Assembly: GCA_947034895.1 (NCBI GenBank)
Contig: OX344765.1
Span: 46,567,001 to 46,631,000 of the forward strand
Length of the DNA: 64,000 bases
Reading direction: 5' to 3'
From: Rhytidiadelphus loreus
Taxonomy: Eukaryota; Streptophyta; Bryopsida; Hypnales; Hylocomiaceae
The stretch's first letter is position 1; every line of letters begins with the position of its first letter. The notes beneath the pieces were generated by a model, which made no database searches, was not told the DNA's origin, and was given only the letters and a program-made list of their open reading frames with translations. The translations under genes were made by a program, and so were the position numbers. Shown one piece after another: positions 38,438-49,557 of this stretch.

Positions 38438-40078
38438 TTAACCCTTGAAGTCCCAAGACCATTTTTTTGCCCAAACCACTCAAAACTACCACTTTTGCTA
38501 CTTTCACGTATGAAATAAATTTTTTAAATATTTTTTAGAATCTAACCATAGGATCTTGTTCTACACTTGTCTTAGATCACGTGATAAAATTTTTGTGATG
38601 TTTGACCGTGTAGATTGAAAGATATTAGCATTCAAAGTGAAAGAAAAAAAATTATTTCAAGAAGTTGCTATGATTGCCCACAAAACAAGAAACTCCATAA
38701 CTTTTACATCACTAGGGTGAATGCAAGAAACACCGGTACTATTTTGCGTCACAATTGGAATGATGGAGATGCAATTTGCCATATCTTTTGGGAAATGAAG
38801 TCCATGTACTTGAAATTTTTATTGGAGATGGCTAACTTGGAAGTCCTCAGAATCCTTACTTTTGAGAAATTTTGAAAAAAAATCCTTTAATTAAATTGTG
38901 ATTTACCTAATTTGTCACACTTTGCATTTTAGGGTTTTTTAGTATTGTGGAGCATCCAAAAATGATGATGTACGTCTAGGATTGTTGTGGGCTATTGCCA
39001 CAATAGAAGGGCATGTGCCCACCAAAGGGCATTCATAAAAACACAATTCTTTGTCTTCAACATGCATGCAAATAGGGGTCCCTTGCCCATAGCGCTCCTA
39101 ACATTTATGATGGTTTCAATTTTTAGTTTTTGGTGAAATGTAATCACTATCAAGTCTCTACAAATGGCCAATTTTAGTTTTTTTTTATTCATGATTTTCT
39201 AATTATTATTAATTTATACTTAATTTTATCTACTTTTTGTGACAAACTGTCATTTTTTTCAAAGAGTACTATTTCAGTATTATTAAGTACTCAAAAGTAC
39301 TACTGGCCGTTGATTTTTTGGAACAACGGCTGAGATTGCTCCGTTTTGAAGTACTATGAGCATTAGAAAGGAATTGAGGCCTCTGGAAGACCTTCCGGCC
39401 ATGGTTCCCTATGCTGCGAACCATGGCCGGACAGTCTGATTAAAAAAAAATTAATTAATTTTAAAATTATTATTATTATTTTTTTAAATATTTAATTTTT
39501 AAATAATATTTTAAAAATATATATATTTTTTAAAAATATTTAAAAAAATATTTTTTAATTAATTCATTATTGCAGTTCGACCTGGCAGTCTCCGTGCCAG
39601 GTCGGACTGCTGGTTCTCCGACGTTCCCACAGTCTGGGAACATCAGAGAACTGGAGGTCTCCCAATGGGTCCAAAATTCTTCTAATGTACTAGCAGTACT
39701 AAGCAGAAAAAATGCAGTTTTGGCAGAACACTCCCTAAATCGTTCGGTGTTTTTTGCATCTACCCACTAATCCAAATGGAATGAATAAAAGCTTCTCATT
39801 TAGAAGAAAATATAATCTACAAGAAAAAAAATATTAAAAATTTTATTTCAATTTTTTGTGAATTTTTTTTACTGCCCAATCTCCCCCATTTTGAGGTTAT
39901 TGTGGCATAACTTTTGCTCCCACGCATTGATTGAAATCAAAATTATATTCTCAGAAAGCTCATAAGTTTATCTATCTTATGAGAAAGTTTCAAAAAGTTT
40001 TAGTAAAAATTGAGATCATAGGAGCCTGCCCGAAATCCATTTTGTCCCCCCTAGGGACAATGGGACTTTAGGGGTTAA
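38438..40078. mobile_element. TTAA-flanked element, 1.64 kb, with a nested insertion
   Basis: The left end is TTAA CCCTTGAAGTCCCAAG and the right end is the inverse GGGACTTTAGGGG TTAA. The CCC..AAGTCCCA inverted ends match well. It contains the 327-bp element at 39361-39687. The interior is otherwise AT-rich without a transposase. Confidence 0.5.
39361..39687. mobile_element. Nested 327-bp TIR element with AT core
   Basis: It begins CATTAGAAAGGAATTGAGG and ends with the near-inverse AAAATTCTTCTAATG. The GC-rich ends carry small perfect hairpins (GACCTGGCAG/GTGCCAGGTC and GTTCCCACAGTCTGGGAAC). The core is nearly pure A/T. The CATTAGA end and GAGGCCTCTGG word link it to the hAT-like family at 27362-33584. 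Confidence 0.55.
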
Positions 40079-40754
40079 ACCAATCATGCTTCTTCATGAA
40101 CTCACCTTGTTAAACCCCTAGGTCGGCAATTTGTGGATTTTTGGAGAACCCAAAACTTGGCACTCCACTCATAGATTTTCTAACTATGTCTTTATTGCAA
40201 CAAGTTTTCAAGCTCATGAGTCCACTTGTCCAATTCTGGAGCTCTTTATGTGACAATATTAGTTGTATGTCACCTTTTGTGTCTTTTCCAATTCTATTGC
40301 TTATGAATTGTATTCATGACCGAATCAAACAATCAATGTAATCCAATTTTGTTGAATATTTGACAAATATTATTGGAAAGCAAAGATTGTTGAATTTGAA
40401 TTGTTGCATATATAACATTTTAATTTAAGATTTAGTGAATGGTTTGCCAAATGGTTTGGAGCATTCTTGGAACTCTTTAGCCCCCACCTATTGGCACATT
40501 TCTCTTTTCAATATGGCACTCATTGAAAAGTCATAGCAATTAGGTGAATTATCTTGAAATGGTTGTTTCTACTTGCACATGGCTTGAGATAGACTTTCTA
40601 ATTCATGAAAAGTAATTGTGATAATAAGAGTCTCTACCTTGGTAGTTGATACCACATTCACAAATCAACATGGTAATAAGGTAGTTGTACCCATTTTTGT
40701 CTACCTCCTCATTTTTGTAACGTAGGGATCTCTTGAAGTGTTCCAAATATGAAT
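40079..40754. other. AT-rich gap between two TTAA-flanked elements
   Basis: No gene was seen. A further TTAAACCCCTAGG word at about 40110 may mark another decayed end of the TTAA family. Confidence 0.4.
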
Positions 40755-43036
40755 TTAACCCCTAAGGACCAGACTACATTTTTTGGCAACATAGAGACTT
40801 TGGGCAGGTATGTGTGACTGGAGATTTGCATGTTTTAGGCTGAAATTTTAATAGAATGTGTGGATGAGGAATATCTTTCATTTGCACTAAAATTCAAGAC
40901 ATTTGGAAATATGAGTAAAAAATTATAGCCTAATATGTCATTTTTTTTTCCACAAATGGGCAATCCGGGTAGATAAAAAAACATTACTTTTTTCAAAAAT
41001 AAAAATTTGAAATTGATTTTCTAGATTTATATATATGTCGAAAGCTTTGAATCATTCCATTTTGATCAATGAGTCAAAAGTTATGAGGAGTTTTAGTTTG
41101 CAGATAGGTATAGATTTTCTACTCTAAATTCAACTTTGAAGTTCTTTATTTTACTCAATTTTCATTATTTTTTGAAAAAAATAAAATCATAGGATGTAGA
41201 TTGTTTATTACAACATTGCAACCATTGGGATTGGCATTTTTCAATTCCATAAATAAACTCTTAACAATTTTGTATTTTGAATCATTCTCTATTTCTTTCT
41301 ACGTACTATTTTTTTCCTATATGTTGTACAATTCCAAATGATTTGAAATTTTTTCAAGCATGTAGCCAACTTGCCTTGAAGAATAAATGTAGTCCAAAAA
41401 ATAACAACCAAGGAAAAATATAACAAAATGGGTTTTGGGGGGGAAGACTCAAATTAGCTAGAGTTTTATGTAGCTAAAGTGACACATAGGTAAATGACAT
41501 TTCATTTAGGAAATTATATGTTGATTGGGCTCACAAAGGAATATTAATACTAAAAATGATCATGTATATTTTGTAAGAAAAATCTATAACTATATTTGTC
41601 AATTAATAGACTATGAATGCATTTCCCATGCATATGCCATAAACTATAAATAGATTGGAAAACACACACCATGGAAAATTAAAACAGGGTTTTCTCTCAA
41701 TGCACATCACTCATGGCAATAATCTTTCTTTATATAGTTGCCTTCAATTCCATAGTCATGCCATAGTCTAGATTTCTATAGTTAATGTCTATAGTCAATT
41801 TTCATAGTCTCCTCTAGTTCATTTAATTAATATAATTAATTTCACAACAACTCTCATTACTCTATTACTTTCATTTTTTTTATAGTGGATAAACATCAAC
41901 TTAGAAATTTTAAATAATTTTAAATAACTATACACTCTTATTAATTTTTATTACACCTTCAAACTATAGAATAATATTAATTTCAAATCATCTTGCTAAA
42001 TGATATTATTATCATCTCATAATTTAAAATCACTCATAACTATTCTCATTTTCAAATACATTAACTTATTTGGCAATAGTCTTTAATTATTATAAAATCT
42101 TATTTATTAATTAATTAGCCGTCTTGCATTTATAATGGCAATAGCCAATGTTCATTTTTAATTTCTATAAAACATAACGCATTTACAATAAAACAAATAA
42201 GAATGCACATTTGCAATTCATCACTCGTTAAATTTCCAATACAATTAATTTAGACAATATGTGCTTGTATGCAACAAACTAAATCACACACACATTACAT
42301 TGATAATTCATCAAATACAATTTCACACAAGTACACATTCACTTCATTACAAAATAATTCATAATACTTAAATTAACTTGTAGAAAAGAAATACACAAGA
42401 TAGTTCGTGGAAAATACTCATAGAAAATGTGTGTAAAATAATGCTCATAGAAAAACGAAACACACAAAGGAGGCAAGACAACACTTGTCTACTCACCTAC
42501 AAAATAAAAACTTCTAACTACATTTACTCAAAATTTCTTCCTTCACAATCATCCCTTCACTTGTAATTGTCCATGTCCATTCTTGTGATTTTGACACTTA
42601 AAACTGTCAATTGCCACCTTTAGAAATCTAATTCTCATTTGCATTCATACCTCATGGATTTTCAAAAATAAAATTCAAATACAACCCATTTCACACTAAA
42701 ATCACAATTTTCAAACAAAGTTTAAAATTTTGTATTCACAATGAATCCAAAGAAGTACCACCATTTTGAATGTTTTTTCATACAAATATGAGCTTATGAA
42801 GTGCAGTTACTTTCTTTTTCATAGGGCCCCAAAAGGATTTTTGTGAATTTGAAAGCTCATATCTTGCAATCTACGTTGTGGAAACTTTTGAAATCTTTTC
42901 CACGTGTTTTTAAGTCAGCATACTACAAGATCTTACAATAACCTATGTCCAAAAATGTTTTTTTTTCCAAAATTTGGTACTTGTATTAGAAATGGCAGTT
43001 TTGGAGTGTTTTTGGTCAAGAACCTTCTGGGGTTAA
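40755..43036. mobile_element. TTAA-flanked element interrupted by a 1.35-kb insertion
   Basis: It starts TTAA CCCCTAAGGACCAGAC and ends ACCTTCTGGGG TTAA (43033-43036). The two outer parts match the 952-bp element at 33585-34536. In that copy CCTTGAAGAATGAATCC is continuous; here it is split at about 41390 and resumes at about 42741. The inserted sequence is AT-rich and non-coding. The uninterrupted copy serves as an empty-site reference. Confidence 0.6.
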
Positions 43037-43042
43037 ACCATC

Positions 43043-44297
43043 CATTAGAGAAATTCTCAACCCTCCGGAGGGCCACTCCAGAGCAGCTGAAAGGACCCTA
43101 AGATTACATTTAACTTTGCTTAATGATTTGTTTTTCCCCTATAGTTGATCACCGGAAGTCGCGATGTCCGACGACTGTCAGTGGTTCAAAATTCAAGTAC
43201 AAGTAGTTAAATAATCAAGGTTCAAGTATTGTAAATTAAGCAAATTCAATGAAATTAAGCAAAATAAAGTCAATTTTCAAGCTAGTTGCCAAAAAAATTA
43301 GAAAACTTTGACGTTTTTCAACTAGCTTCTAAAGCTAGTTAATTTAAGGTGTTTACTGATGAGAAGAAAATATCTTTATGTACACATGGGGTGGTAAGAG
43401 GTAGAACAACCCATGTGGGATATGTAGTTTAGAATTTGTAGTTTCTCAACCACTCATAGTTAAGTTTAAAGTAGGAATCGTGTTAAAACTAGAATTTTAA
43501 ACCTCATTTAGGTATAGTAAAATGAATTTTTTCAAAAACCTTTGAACTAAACAAAGTTGAAGAATCAAGCTAGTTTTTATTTTCAAAAATGCATTTGATG
43601 TTTAGAGCCTCCAATAAAAAGTTATGGACAAAATTCTAAAAGGGGTTGAAAGGAAGATTTTCTTTGACATTTTCAAAAACCTTCTCCAAATTTTGCCCAT
43701 AACTTTTTATTGGAGGCTCTAAACTTCAAATGGATTTTTGGACATGAAAACTAGCTTGATTCTTCAACTTATTTAGTTCAAAGGTTTCTGATAAAATTAT
43801 TCTACTATGCTTAAATGAGGTCTGAAATTCTAGTTTTAACACAATTCCTATTTTAAACTTAACTATGAGCGGTTGAAAAACTACAAATTCTAAACTACAT
43901 ATCCCACATGGGTTGTTCTACCTCCTACCACCCCATGTGTACATAAATAGATTCTCTTCTCATCATTAAACTTCCTAAACTAAGGAACTTTAAAAGCTAG
44001 TTGGAAAATGTAGGAGTTTCCTAATTTTTTTGGCAACTAGCTTGAAAATTCACTTCGTTTTCCTTAATTTCATTAAATTTGTTTAATTTTCCAATTAATC
44101 ACCTTGTATGTTTACGTGGTTGATTATTAAATAGACTTCTATTACACTTTCATTATTGGAGTTTTGATGTCTTTCGTGATATTCACCCACTCTAACAATG
44201 CACTGCGGCTATATGCCCCTACTAATTCTTACGCGATTAATAGACTGGTTTGGTCACTATGGAGCAGCCCTCTGGAGGGCTGAGAATTTCTCTAATG
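43043..44297. mobile_element. hAT-type TIR element with long palindromic core, 1.26 kb
   Basis: The ends CATTAGAGAAATTCTC and its inverse GAGAATTTCTCTAATG, with CCCTCCGGAGGGC and TTTGGTCACTATGGAGCAGC just inside, match the ends of the 6.2-kb hAT-like element. There is no transposase; the interior is a long palindrome. It is likely non-autonomous, or hAT ends that captured a palindrome. Confidence 0.7.
43215..44110. repeat. About 900-bp palindrome, centre about 43665
   Basis: The arms are inverse copies. Examples are CCCATGTGGGATATGTAGTT on the left with AACTACATATCCCACATGGG on the right, GAGCCTCCAATAAAAAGTTA with TAACTTTTTATTGGAGGCTC, and CAAGCTAGTTGCC with GGCAACTAGCTTG. Arms are about 440 bp with little spacer. 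A transcript would form long double-stranded RNA. It is homologous to the palindrome at 6635-7145. Confidence 0.85.
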
Positions 44298-44780
44298 AAT
44301 GAATAGAATTGCACTACATGACTCTTTAGTGAACTTCAATCCTTACATTAACTGATAAGTCCTTCCCATGCATCGAAGGAGGCATAATACCTTCCCAGCA
44401 TGGAAAGGACCATTTCTTCAAAACAATGTTTTGTTTTTGTTTTTGAACCAATGATTATGTGAGCTTTCTTTCAAGAAGGTTTTGAGTTCTAGATTGGGGG
44501 GCTCAAATTGAAGGTGGCCAATTTTGAGTGTGCAATTTTTGCATGTGCTAGCTCTATATGACGGATGAAATGAAATTTTGGATACACTATGGTAGCGGTG
44601 TGTAGGGCCATGATTACAACTGTCTAGCATTTTAAAATACTTTTGTCCACTTTTTATTCCCATAAGTTTGAAGATGCCTATTTTTTTTGGAGGCAATTGG
44701 CCATTAAATTGCCTTAAAAAAATACTACATGGAAATCCATACCTTAAGTTAGGGTATTTTTTTATATTTTTTTGTTGATT
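44298..44780. other. AT-rich gap, nothing recognised
   Basis: A 137-codon minus-strand frame (44831-44418) lies here. Its composition is typical of AT-rich non-coding DNA and it overlaps a repeat copy, so it is not called a gene. Confidence 0.4.
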
Positions 44781-44856
44781 ATAGTGAAATCTTTGAAACC
44801 GTGTGTCCCTTGATTGTGTTCTTGGTACCATTGGAAAGCCCTCAATGAGGAGGTTG

Positions 44857-45804
44857 CACTAGAAGAAAATGAGGGATTTTGCAACTACAGTATGCAACTC
44901 ATTTTGTAGTTGCATAGGACGTTTACAACTAGGTGACAATGTAGAGTCCGTAGTTGCAGTGGACAAGTTGCATTAGTTGCAGTCTAGTTGCAAGGTTTTT
45001 TGTCATCCGACACCATACAAAGAACTTCATCCTTGTTTGCAACTTGCTTGCAACTTGTAGATTTGTAAATTTTAAAATATAAATCTCAATGATTTGTAGA
45101 TTTCAAATTTTCAGATCTACTTCCTTTCTAGATTTTAGAATTTCAGAACTACCTTTTTCTTAGATTTTTGAATTTCAAATCTACCTTTTTCTAGATTTCA
45201 AAATTTCAAATCTACCCTCTTCCTAGATTTCAAAATTTCAGATCTACCTTCTTCCTAGATTTCAAAATTCACTTTCCTAGATTATAAAATTTCTTGAATT
45301 TTAATTCTTTTTTAAATTCTTATATACAAAATCTACAAATTGTAGAAACCCACAAATTATAGAAATCTTAGAATTCTATCAAAAAAATTCATTACATAAG
45401 ACTATAACAACTTACAAGTCTTATATGTTCAATCTAATGGTACTCTTTACAATTGATATGGGTCAATTGATATAACACGAATGGGAATGAACTTTGAAAG
45501 CAACTAGGAAACAATTAGAGTGCAACTAAGAAACAACTAGCGTACAACTAAGAAACAACTATGGTCATTTTACAGTTGCATAATAGTTGTATAGGACACT
45601 AGTTGTTTCCTAGTCTTTTTTTGCAACTACAGAATGACTACTTTGCAACTAAAACAATGAATGAATGTTGTAAAACAATGACACAAAACAACTACATTAG
45701 ATTTGGTGCAAATAGAGAGGAAACTAAATGCATGACAGTTGCATAATGCATAGGGCACTAGTTGCATAGTAGTTGGTTGTGCCGGACGTGTTTTTCTTCT
45801 AGTG
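44857..45804. mobile_element. Non-autonomous CACTA (En/Spm) element, 948 bp
   Basis: It begins CACTAGAAGAAAATGAGGG and ends TTTTTCTTCTAGTG, flanked by the 3-bp duplication TTG (44854-44856 and 45805-45807). CACTA ends with a 3-bp duplication define the superfamily. Subterminal regions at both ends carry many AGTTGCA / TTGCAACTA words, the expected transposase-binding repeats. There is no transposase. The neighbouring repeat copy near 45900 shows the unoccupied site. Confidence 0.9.
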
Positions 45805-46033
45805 TTGGGTGCACGAACTTCATTTTATTTGATATGCTAAGATTTAAGAAACCATGAAGTGTTAGGCAATGTTCTTAGTAGGCTATTGGAAAGTTCTACA
45901 TAAGGAGGGGTGCACGGACTTTGTTTTGTGTTGTCTGGACCTACTATGTGAAAATTATGGAATTCCAAAGTTTTTATGAATTAAAAAATTAGAAAATTAC
46001 TTTTTTGACTATAGCAACAACATAGGACATAAA

Positions 46034-46286
46034 GGTCATATTCATTATATTGAGACTTTTTGCAATCTCATTTTTATCCTCGACTCAAGGATAAACCACT
46101 TTATTTCTTTACTAGTATTTTTTTTATAAAAAAGTAACAACATCAACTTTTAGAGTTTTTTTATAGAATCACTATTTGAGCATTATTTTTTTTTGGTATC
46201 AATTACTATTTTTTTAATGAATTTTTCAATAACTAGCATTCTGTCTCAAAATCTGTAAAAAGTCTCAATTTAACGAATATGGCTAT
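46034..46286. mobile_element. Small TIR element (MITE), about 250 bp
   Basis: The left end GGTCATATTCATTATATTGA with GACTTTTT is mirrored on the right by AAAAAGTCTCAATTTAACGA with ATATGGCTAT. It is non-coding. A related end occurs at 17676. Confidence 0.6.
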
Positions 46287-46645
46287 GATAGGTTGTTTTG
46301 TTTTGTTTTGTTTGATATGCTGAGATCTAAGAAACCATGAGGTGTCATGCAATGTTCTTGGTACCGTTGGAAAGTTCTACACAAGGAGGGGCGCATAGAC
46401 TTTGTTTGGACCTATTATGTGAAGGTTATGGAATTTCAAAGTTTTTATGAATTAGAAAATTGAATTAAATTATCTTTTATTTTGAAAAAATCATAACTTT
46501 CACATCACAGGTCCAAATGCCACGAAACAAAGTCCTTTCACTCCTTTATGCACAAAAATATCGAGTCTCAAAAAAATTTACATATTAAAAAATTTAGTAA
46601 ATTATTTTTACTTTTATGTTGGCTGTGACAACGGCATCGCATGGC

Positions 46646-46657
46646 ATATTATATGAT
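46646..46657 (+). promoter_or_regulatory. Candidate TATA region of the FAD2 gene
   Basis: ATATTATATGATA lies about 230 bp upstream of the leader intron and is followed by a less AT-rich leader with a CTCTCTCTC run near 46770. It is the best TATA-like site in front of the gene; the transcription start cannot be fixed from sequence alone. Confidence 0.4.
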
Positions 46658-46876
46658 AATGTTATGGGTCCAGGGTCCAGATTCCAGACTCCAGAGGCAG
46701 CGTCGTCCGCTTGTGAATGAAAGGCTCGTCCTCTCTGCCAGTCGCCCTGTTTCTTCGTCATCTAACTCTCTCTCTCTTGCCTCTGTTTCCTTGGAGCTCT
46801 GTCGATGATCTCAGCTGAATAGACTTGCATTGAAGACTTAGCCAAGCCTTCACTTCGTGTTAGTTTCGGTCTGTCT

Positions 46877-47098
46877 GTAAGTTACTGAACCAGTTCTTCC
46901 TAACGATCTGCCTGGAACTAAAGTTATTGAACCAGTTTAATTTGACTACAACTTACCCCTTTTTTTCCTGTTACGGTCAAAATTAGAGAATGTACTGTCG
47001 GCAAAATCTGAACAGTCATTATTGTTTCGTTGTTTTTTACATATGTACCAACTTCTCCTTCCCGACCATACTGATCAGGTTCTGACCAAGTCTTTCAG
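46877..47098 (+). other. Intron in the 5' leader of FAD2
   Basis: The donor GTAAGT (46877) and the acceptor TCTTTCAG (ending 47098) bound a T-rich 222-nt segment. The start codon follows 31 bases later. A leader intron just upstream of the ATG is a conserved feature of plant FAD2 genes and often raises expression. Confidence 0.7.
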
Positions 47099-47129
47099 GT
47101 GCCGACTTTGAGCGCAGGGTTCATCCAAG

Positions 47130-48290
47130 ATGGGGACGGGAGGGAAGGCCATCCTGATTCAAGAGACCGTGAGCTCCGTGAAGCGAGCGCCTGCGAACAA
47201 GCCGCCGTTCACCGTCGGTGACATCAAGAGGGCCATTCCTCCGCACTGCTTCGAAAGGTCCATCCCCCGATCTTTTTCCTACTTGATCTACGACCTGGCC
47301 ATCCTCAGCCTGGCCGTCTACTCCACGAACTACTTTGTCTATGATGGACTCTTGAACTGGGCTATGTGGATAGCCTACTGGATCGTCGCGGGCTGCGTTG
47401 CAACAGGAGTGTGGGTCATCGGCCACGAATGCGGCCACCAAGCCTTCAGCGACTACCAGTGGCTGGACGACACGGTGGGACTCATCTTCCACTCGTGTTT
47501 GCTGGTGCCCTACTTCTCGTGGAAGTTCTCGCACCGCCGTCACCACTCCAACATTGGCAACGTGGAGAAGGACGAGGCGTTCGTTCCCAAACTGAAGGAA
47601 GATTTTGGTGGGATTGTCAGGTACTTGCAGCACCCCCCGGGTAGATTGTTGCAGATCGTGGTGATGCTCACGCTGGGCTGGCCGATGTACTTGACTTGGA
47701 ACGTCTCCGGCAGGAAGTACGACCGACACGCCAACCACTTCAATATGCACAGCCCCATCTTCATGGACCGGGAGCGACTCTTCATTTTCATCACCGACAT
47801 CTCGCTACTTGCCGTAGTTGGGAGTCTCTACCGCCTGTATTCGGCCTTCGGAATGACCTACCTGGTGAAGATATACGTCATTCCGCTGGTGATCGTGAAC
47901 GGGTTTCTGGTGCTGATCACGTTCCTGCACCACACGCACGCGGCGCTGCCGCACTACGACGGCAGCGAGTGGGACTGGCTGCGAGGCGCGCTGGCCACCA
48001 TGGACCGCGACTACGGCGTGCTCAACCTCGTGCTGCACCACATTACCGACACGCACGTGGCGCACCACCTGTTCTCCACCGTGCCGCACTACCATGCGTC
48101 GGAGGCCACGGAGGCCATCAAGCCCGTGCTGGGGAAGTTCTACCAGTGCGACCTGACGCCCGTGCTGACCGCCTTGTGGCGAGAGTACCGGGAGTGCGTG
48201 TATGTCGAGTCGGACTCGGACACGGACAACAACATCCACAGCCAAGCGGCGCAGGGGGTGTTGTGGTACAGGAACAAGGTGCCAGAGTGA
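47130..48290 (+). CDS. FAD2: ER omega-6 / delta-12 fatty-acid desaturase (oleate desaturase)
   Basis: The coding region is uninterrupted and gives 386 residues, close to the usual 380-390. The enzyme puts the second double bond into oleoyl chains on ER phosphatidylcholine, giving linoleate. All three di-iron histidine boxes are present: HECGH (99-103), HRRHH (135-139) and HVAHH (309-313). The third sits in the typical FAD2 context HITDTHVAHHLFST followed by PHYHA. Hydrophobic segments lie around 51-71, 77-98 and in the middle third, as in membrane desaturases. There is no plastid transit peptide, which separates it from FAD6. The start at 47130 fits the family length and follows the leader intron. 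The coding DNA is much more GC-rich than the flanks. No acyl-lipid hydroxylase or conjugase signature is apparent, so ordinary oleate desaturation is the best call. Confidence 0.97.
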   Translation: MGTGGKAILIQETVSSVKRAPANKPPFTVGDIKRAIPPHCFERSIPRSFSYLIYDLAILSLAVYSTNYFVYDGLLNWAMWIAYWIVAGCVATGVWVIGHECGHQAFSDYQWLDDTVGLIFHSCLLVPYFSWKFSHRRHHSNIGNVEKDEAFVPKLKEDFGGIVRYLQHPPGRLLQIVVMLTLGWPMYLTWNVSGRKYDRHANHFNMHSPIFMDRERLFIFITDISLLAVVGSLYRLYSAFGMTYLVKIYVIPLVIVNGFLVLITFLHHTHAALPHYDGSEWDWLRGALATMDRDYGVLNLVLHHITDTHVAHHLFSTVPHYHASEATEAIKPVLGKFYQCDLTPVLTALWREYRECVYVESDSDTDNNIHSQAAQGVLWYRNKVPE

Positions 48291-48678
48291 TCGACGTGCA
48301 CAGGATAAATGAGCAATCGCGAGCAATTTAAAAAATGGAAGACCCACAACAGCAGAAAGTAAGCCAAAGGACGATGAAATCTGATGAACGTATATGTTTA
48401 TAGCCGAATTTCTCTATTCATGATTGGCTCAGTGTTGGCGTACTTCGCCAAACTTCTCTGCCATAACCGTCAGTGTCATCAGACCTTTGGGTAATCAAAA
48501 TGCAATCGAGTTTTGCTAATTCGTCCAACTGCACCAGTAAACCATTCCAAACAGATCTTCAGAATGCATTCAAATTTAACACTGGCACTTGAATAATTAA
48601 TTTGATGACTGAATATTCATGTTTGAAAACATTCTGGATGTGAGGATGATCGATGGGAAAAGTCGAGAGCATATTACA
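48291..48678. other. Gap between convergent genes
   Basis: FAD2 3' flank meeting the 3' end of the minus-strand coding-like region. No distinct signal was recognised beyond AT-rich stretches that could serve polyadenylation. Confidence 0.4.
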
Positions 48679-49258
48679 CTAAAATAATTCCTTCATCAGC
48701 TTCGACTTCTTGGCAGCATCATACAAATAGGGGATGCCCAAATCTAGATTTCCAACAAGAACTTGATTCACCAGAATGCTAACACCGTTCAATGTTGGCT
48801 GTAAAATATCTTCATGTGTAAAAACAAGCCCCAACAAAATTCTATCGAATTAGTTTAGATCATCGGTAAGTGCATAAGCCCATGTTAGGGAGGTGGAAAT
48901 ATTGCTACCTCAAGGTATGTCATTTCCAAGGGACTACTGCCAGAGGGCATTTTGAAGCATTTCTCAGATCGATTCCTTGACTAGGGTTTCAGTGCTACCA
49001 TGATCTGACTGGAAGCGACCGTCGACAACGATCTCCTGGATATCTCCAGGAAGCACAGCATTTAACCAAAATTCTGAAAAATGAATTTCGTTCGGATGAA
49101 TTTTGTACCTACTAAATCATAGCAATTCAAAAGCAATTAAGCTTACACACTCAAACTTGATGAAAGAAACATTTAGCGTCGACTACAGCAGGCCGACGAA
49201 CGCTTTCAGTCCTGTGACTTGAATGTCAGATTCATTAAATTCACGAAATTCCGAAACT
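48679..49258 (-). pseudogene. 3' exons of an unidentified gene, probably truncated
   Basis: On the minus strand, 49073-48999 reads FWLNAVLPGDIQEIVVDGRF then QSDH. After a GT/AG intron (48998-48810), 48809-48679 reads on in phase from ILQPTLNGVSILVNQVLVG to YDAAKKSKLMKELF and stop. The composition and unbroken spliced frame look like real coding sequence. A further coding-like stretch (EFNESDIQVTGLKAFVGLL, 49258-49187) lies upstream, but its junction does not keep frame. I do not recognise the family. Upstream of 49258 the sequence changes to an inverted copy of the OPR-hydrolase spacer, so the gene seems cut there. It is convergent with FAD2. Confidence 0.45.
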
Positions 49259-49557
49259 GTCCCACATCAACGGGGGATTGGATCCAAGCACCTGTAGCAA
49301 AGCAATGCAAATCCAGTAACGATGCAAACAATCTTCGAAATGGACAAGTAAAAGGAGGTGCATGACAAAGGATTCACGATGGATTCATGACGGAATAATG
49401 ACGATTCATGAAGGAATCACGGATTTACCATGGAATCACGTATTTATCACGGAATTTGGGATTCATGACGATTTTATGACGATTCATGATACGCAGAATC
49501 AAACCTCCTGTGCACAGAACAAATAACAGTCCTGACATGCAACTGCCAAACAGATCG
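49255..49557 (-). repeat. Inverted copy of the spacer at about 13777-14005
   Basis: On the minus strand it matches the region upstream of hydrolase copy 1 (GTTTGGCAGTTGCATGTCAG against GTTTGGCAGTGCATCTCAGG, GGACAGTTATTTGT, the TGATTCCGTCATGAATC family, GCTTTGCTNNNNGGTGCTTGGATCC-like words, GATGTGGGA). It ends about 25 bp before the ATG of hydrolase copy 2. It also contains imperfect short repeats of CATGACGATT and CACGGAAT near 49370-49480. Confidence 0.65.

Larger units (their letters stand above)
44784..46490. repeat. Three direct copies of an about 190-bp repeat, two of them separated by insertions
   Basis: Copies carry GAAACC, TGTTCTTGGTACC or a variant, TTGGAAAG and AAGGAGGGG(T/C)GCA. 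They occur at about 44784-44856 (continuing after 45807), 45830-46010 and 46305-46490. A CACTA element splits the first, and a small TIR element lies between the second and third. The array therefore pre-dates both insertions. Confidence 0.6.

Noticed and set aside
18530..44297. 8-bp target duplications for the hAT-like elements
   Set aside because: Flanks of the three hAT-like elements were compared; only CAT/ATG symmetry was seen, which is part of the ends, not a direct repeat.
44418..44831. 137-codon minus-strand frame
   Set aside because: AT-rich codon content, no recognisable motif, overlaps a repeat copy.
47121..48347. Long frames on the minus strand and in another plus frame across FAD2 (up to 211 codons)
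   Set aside because: They are shadows of a GC-rich gene whose third positions rarely make stops; FAD2 in its own frame explains the sequence.
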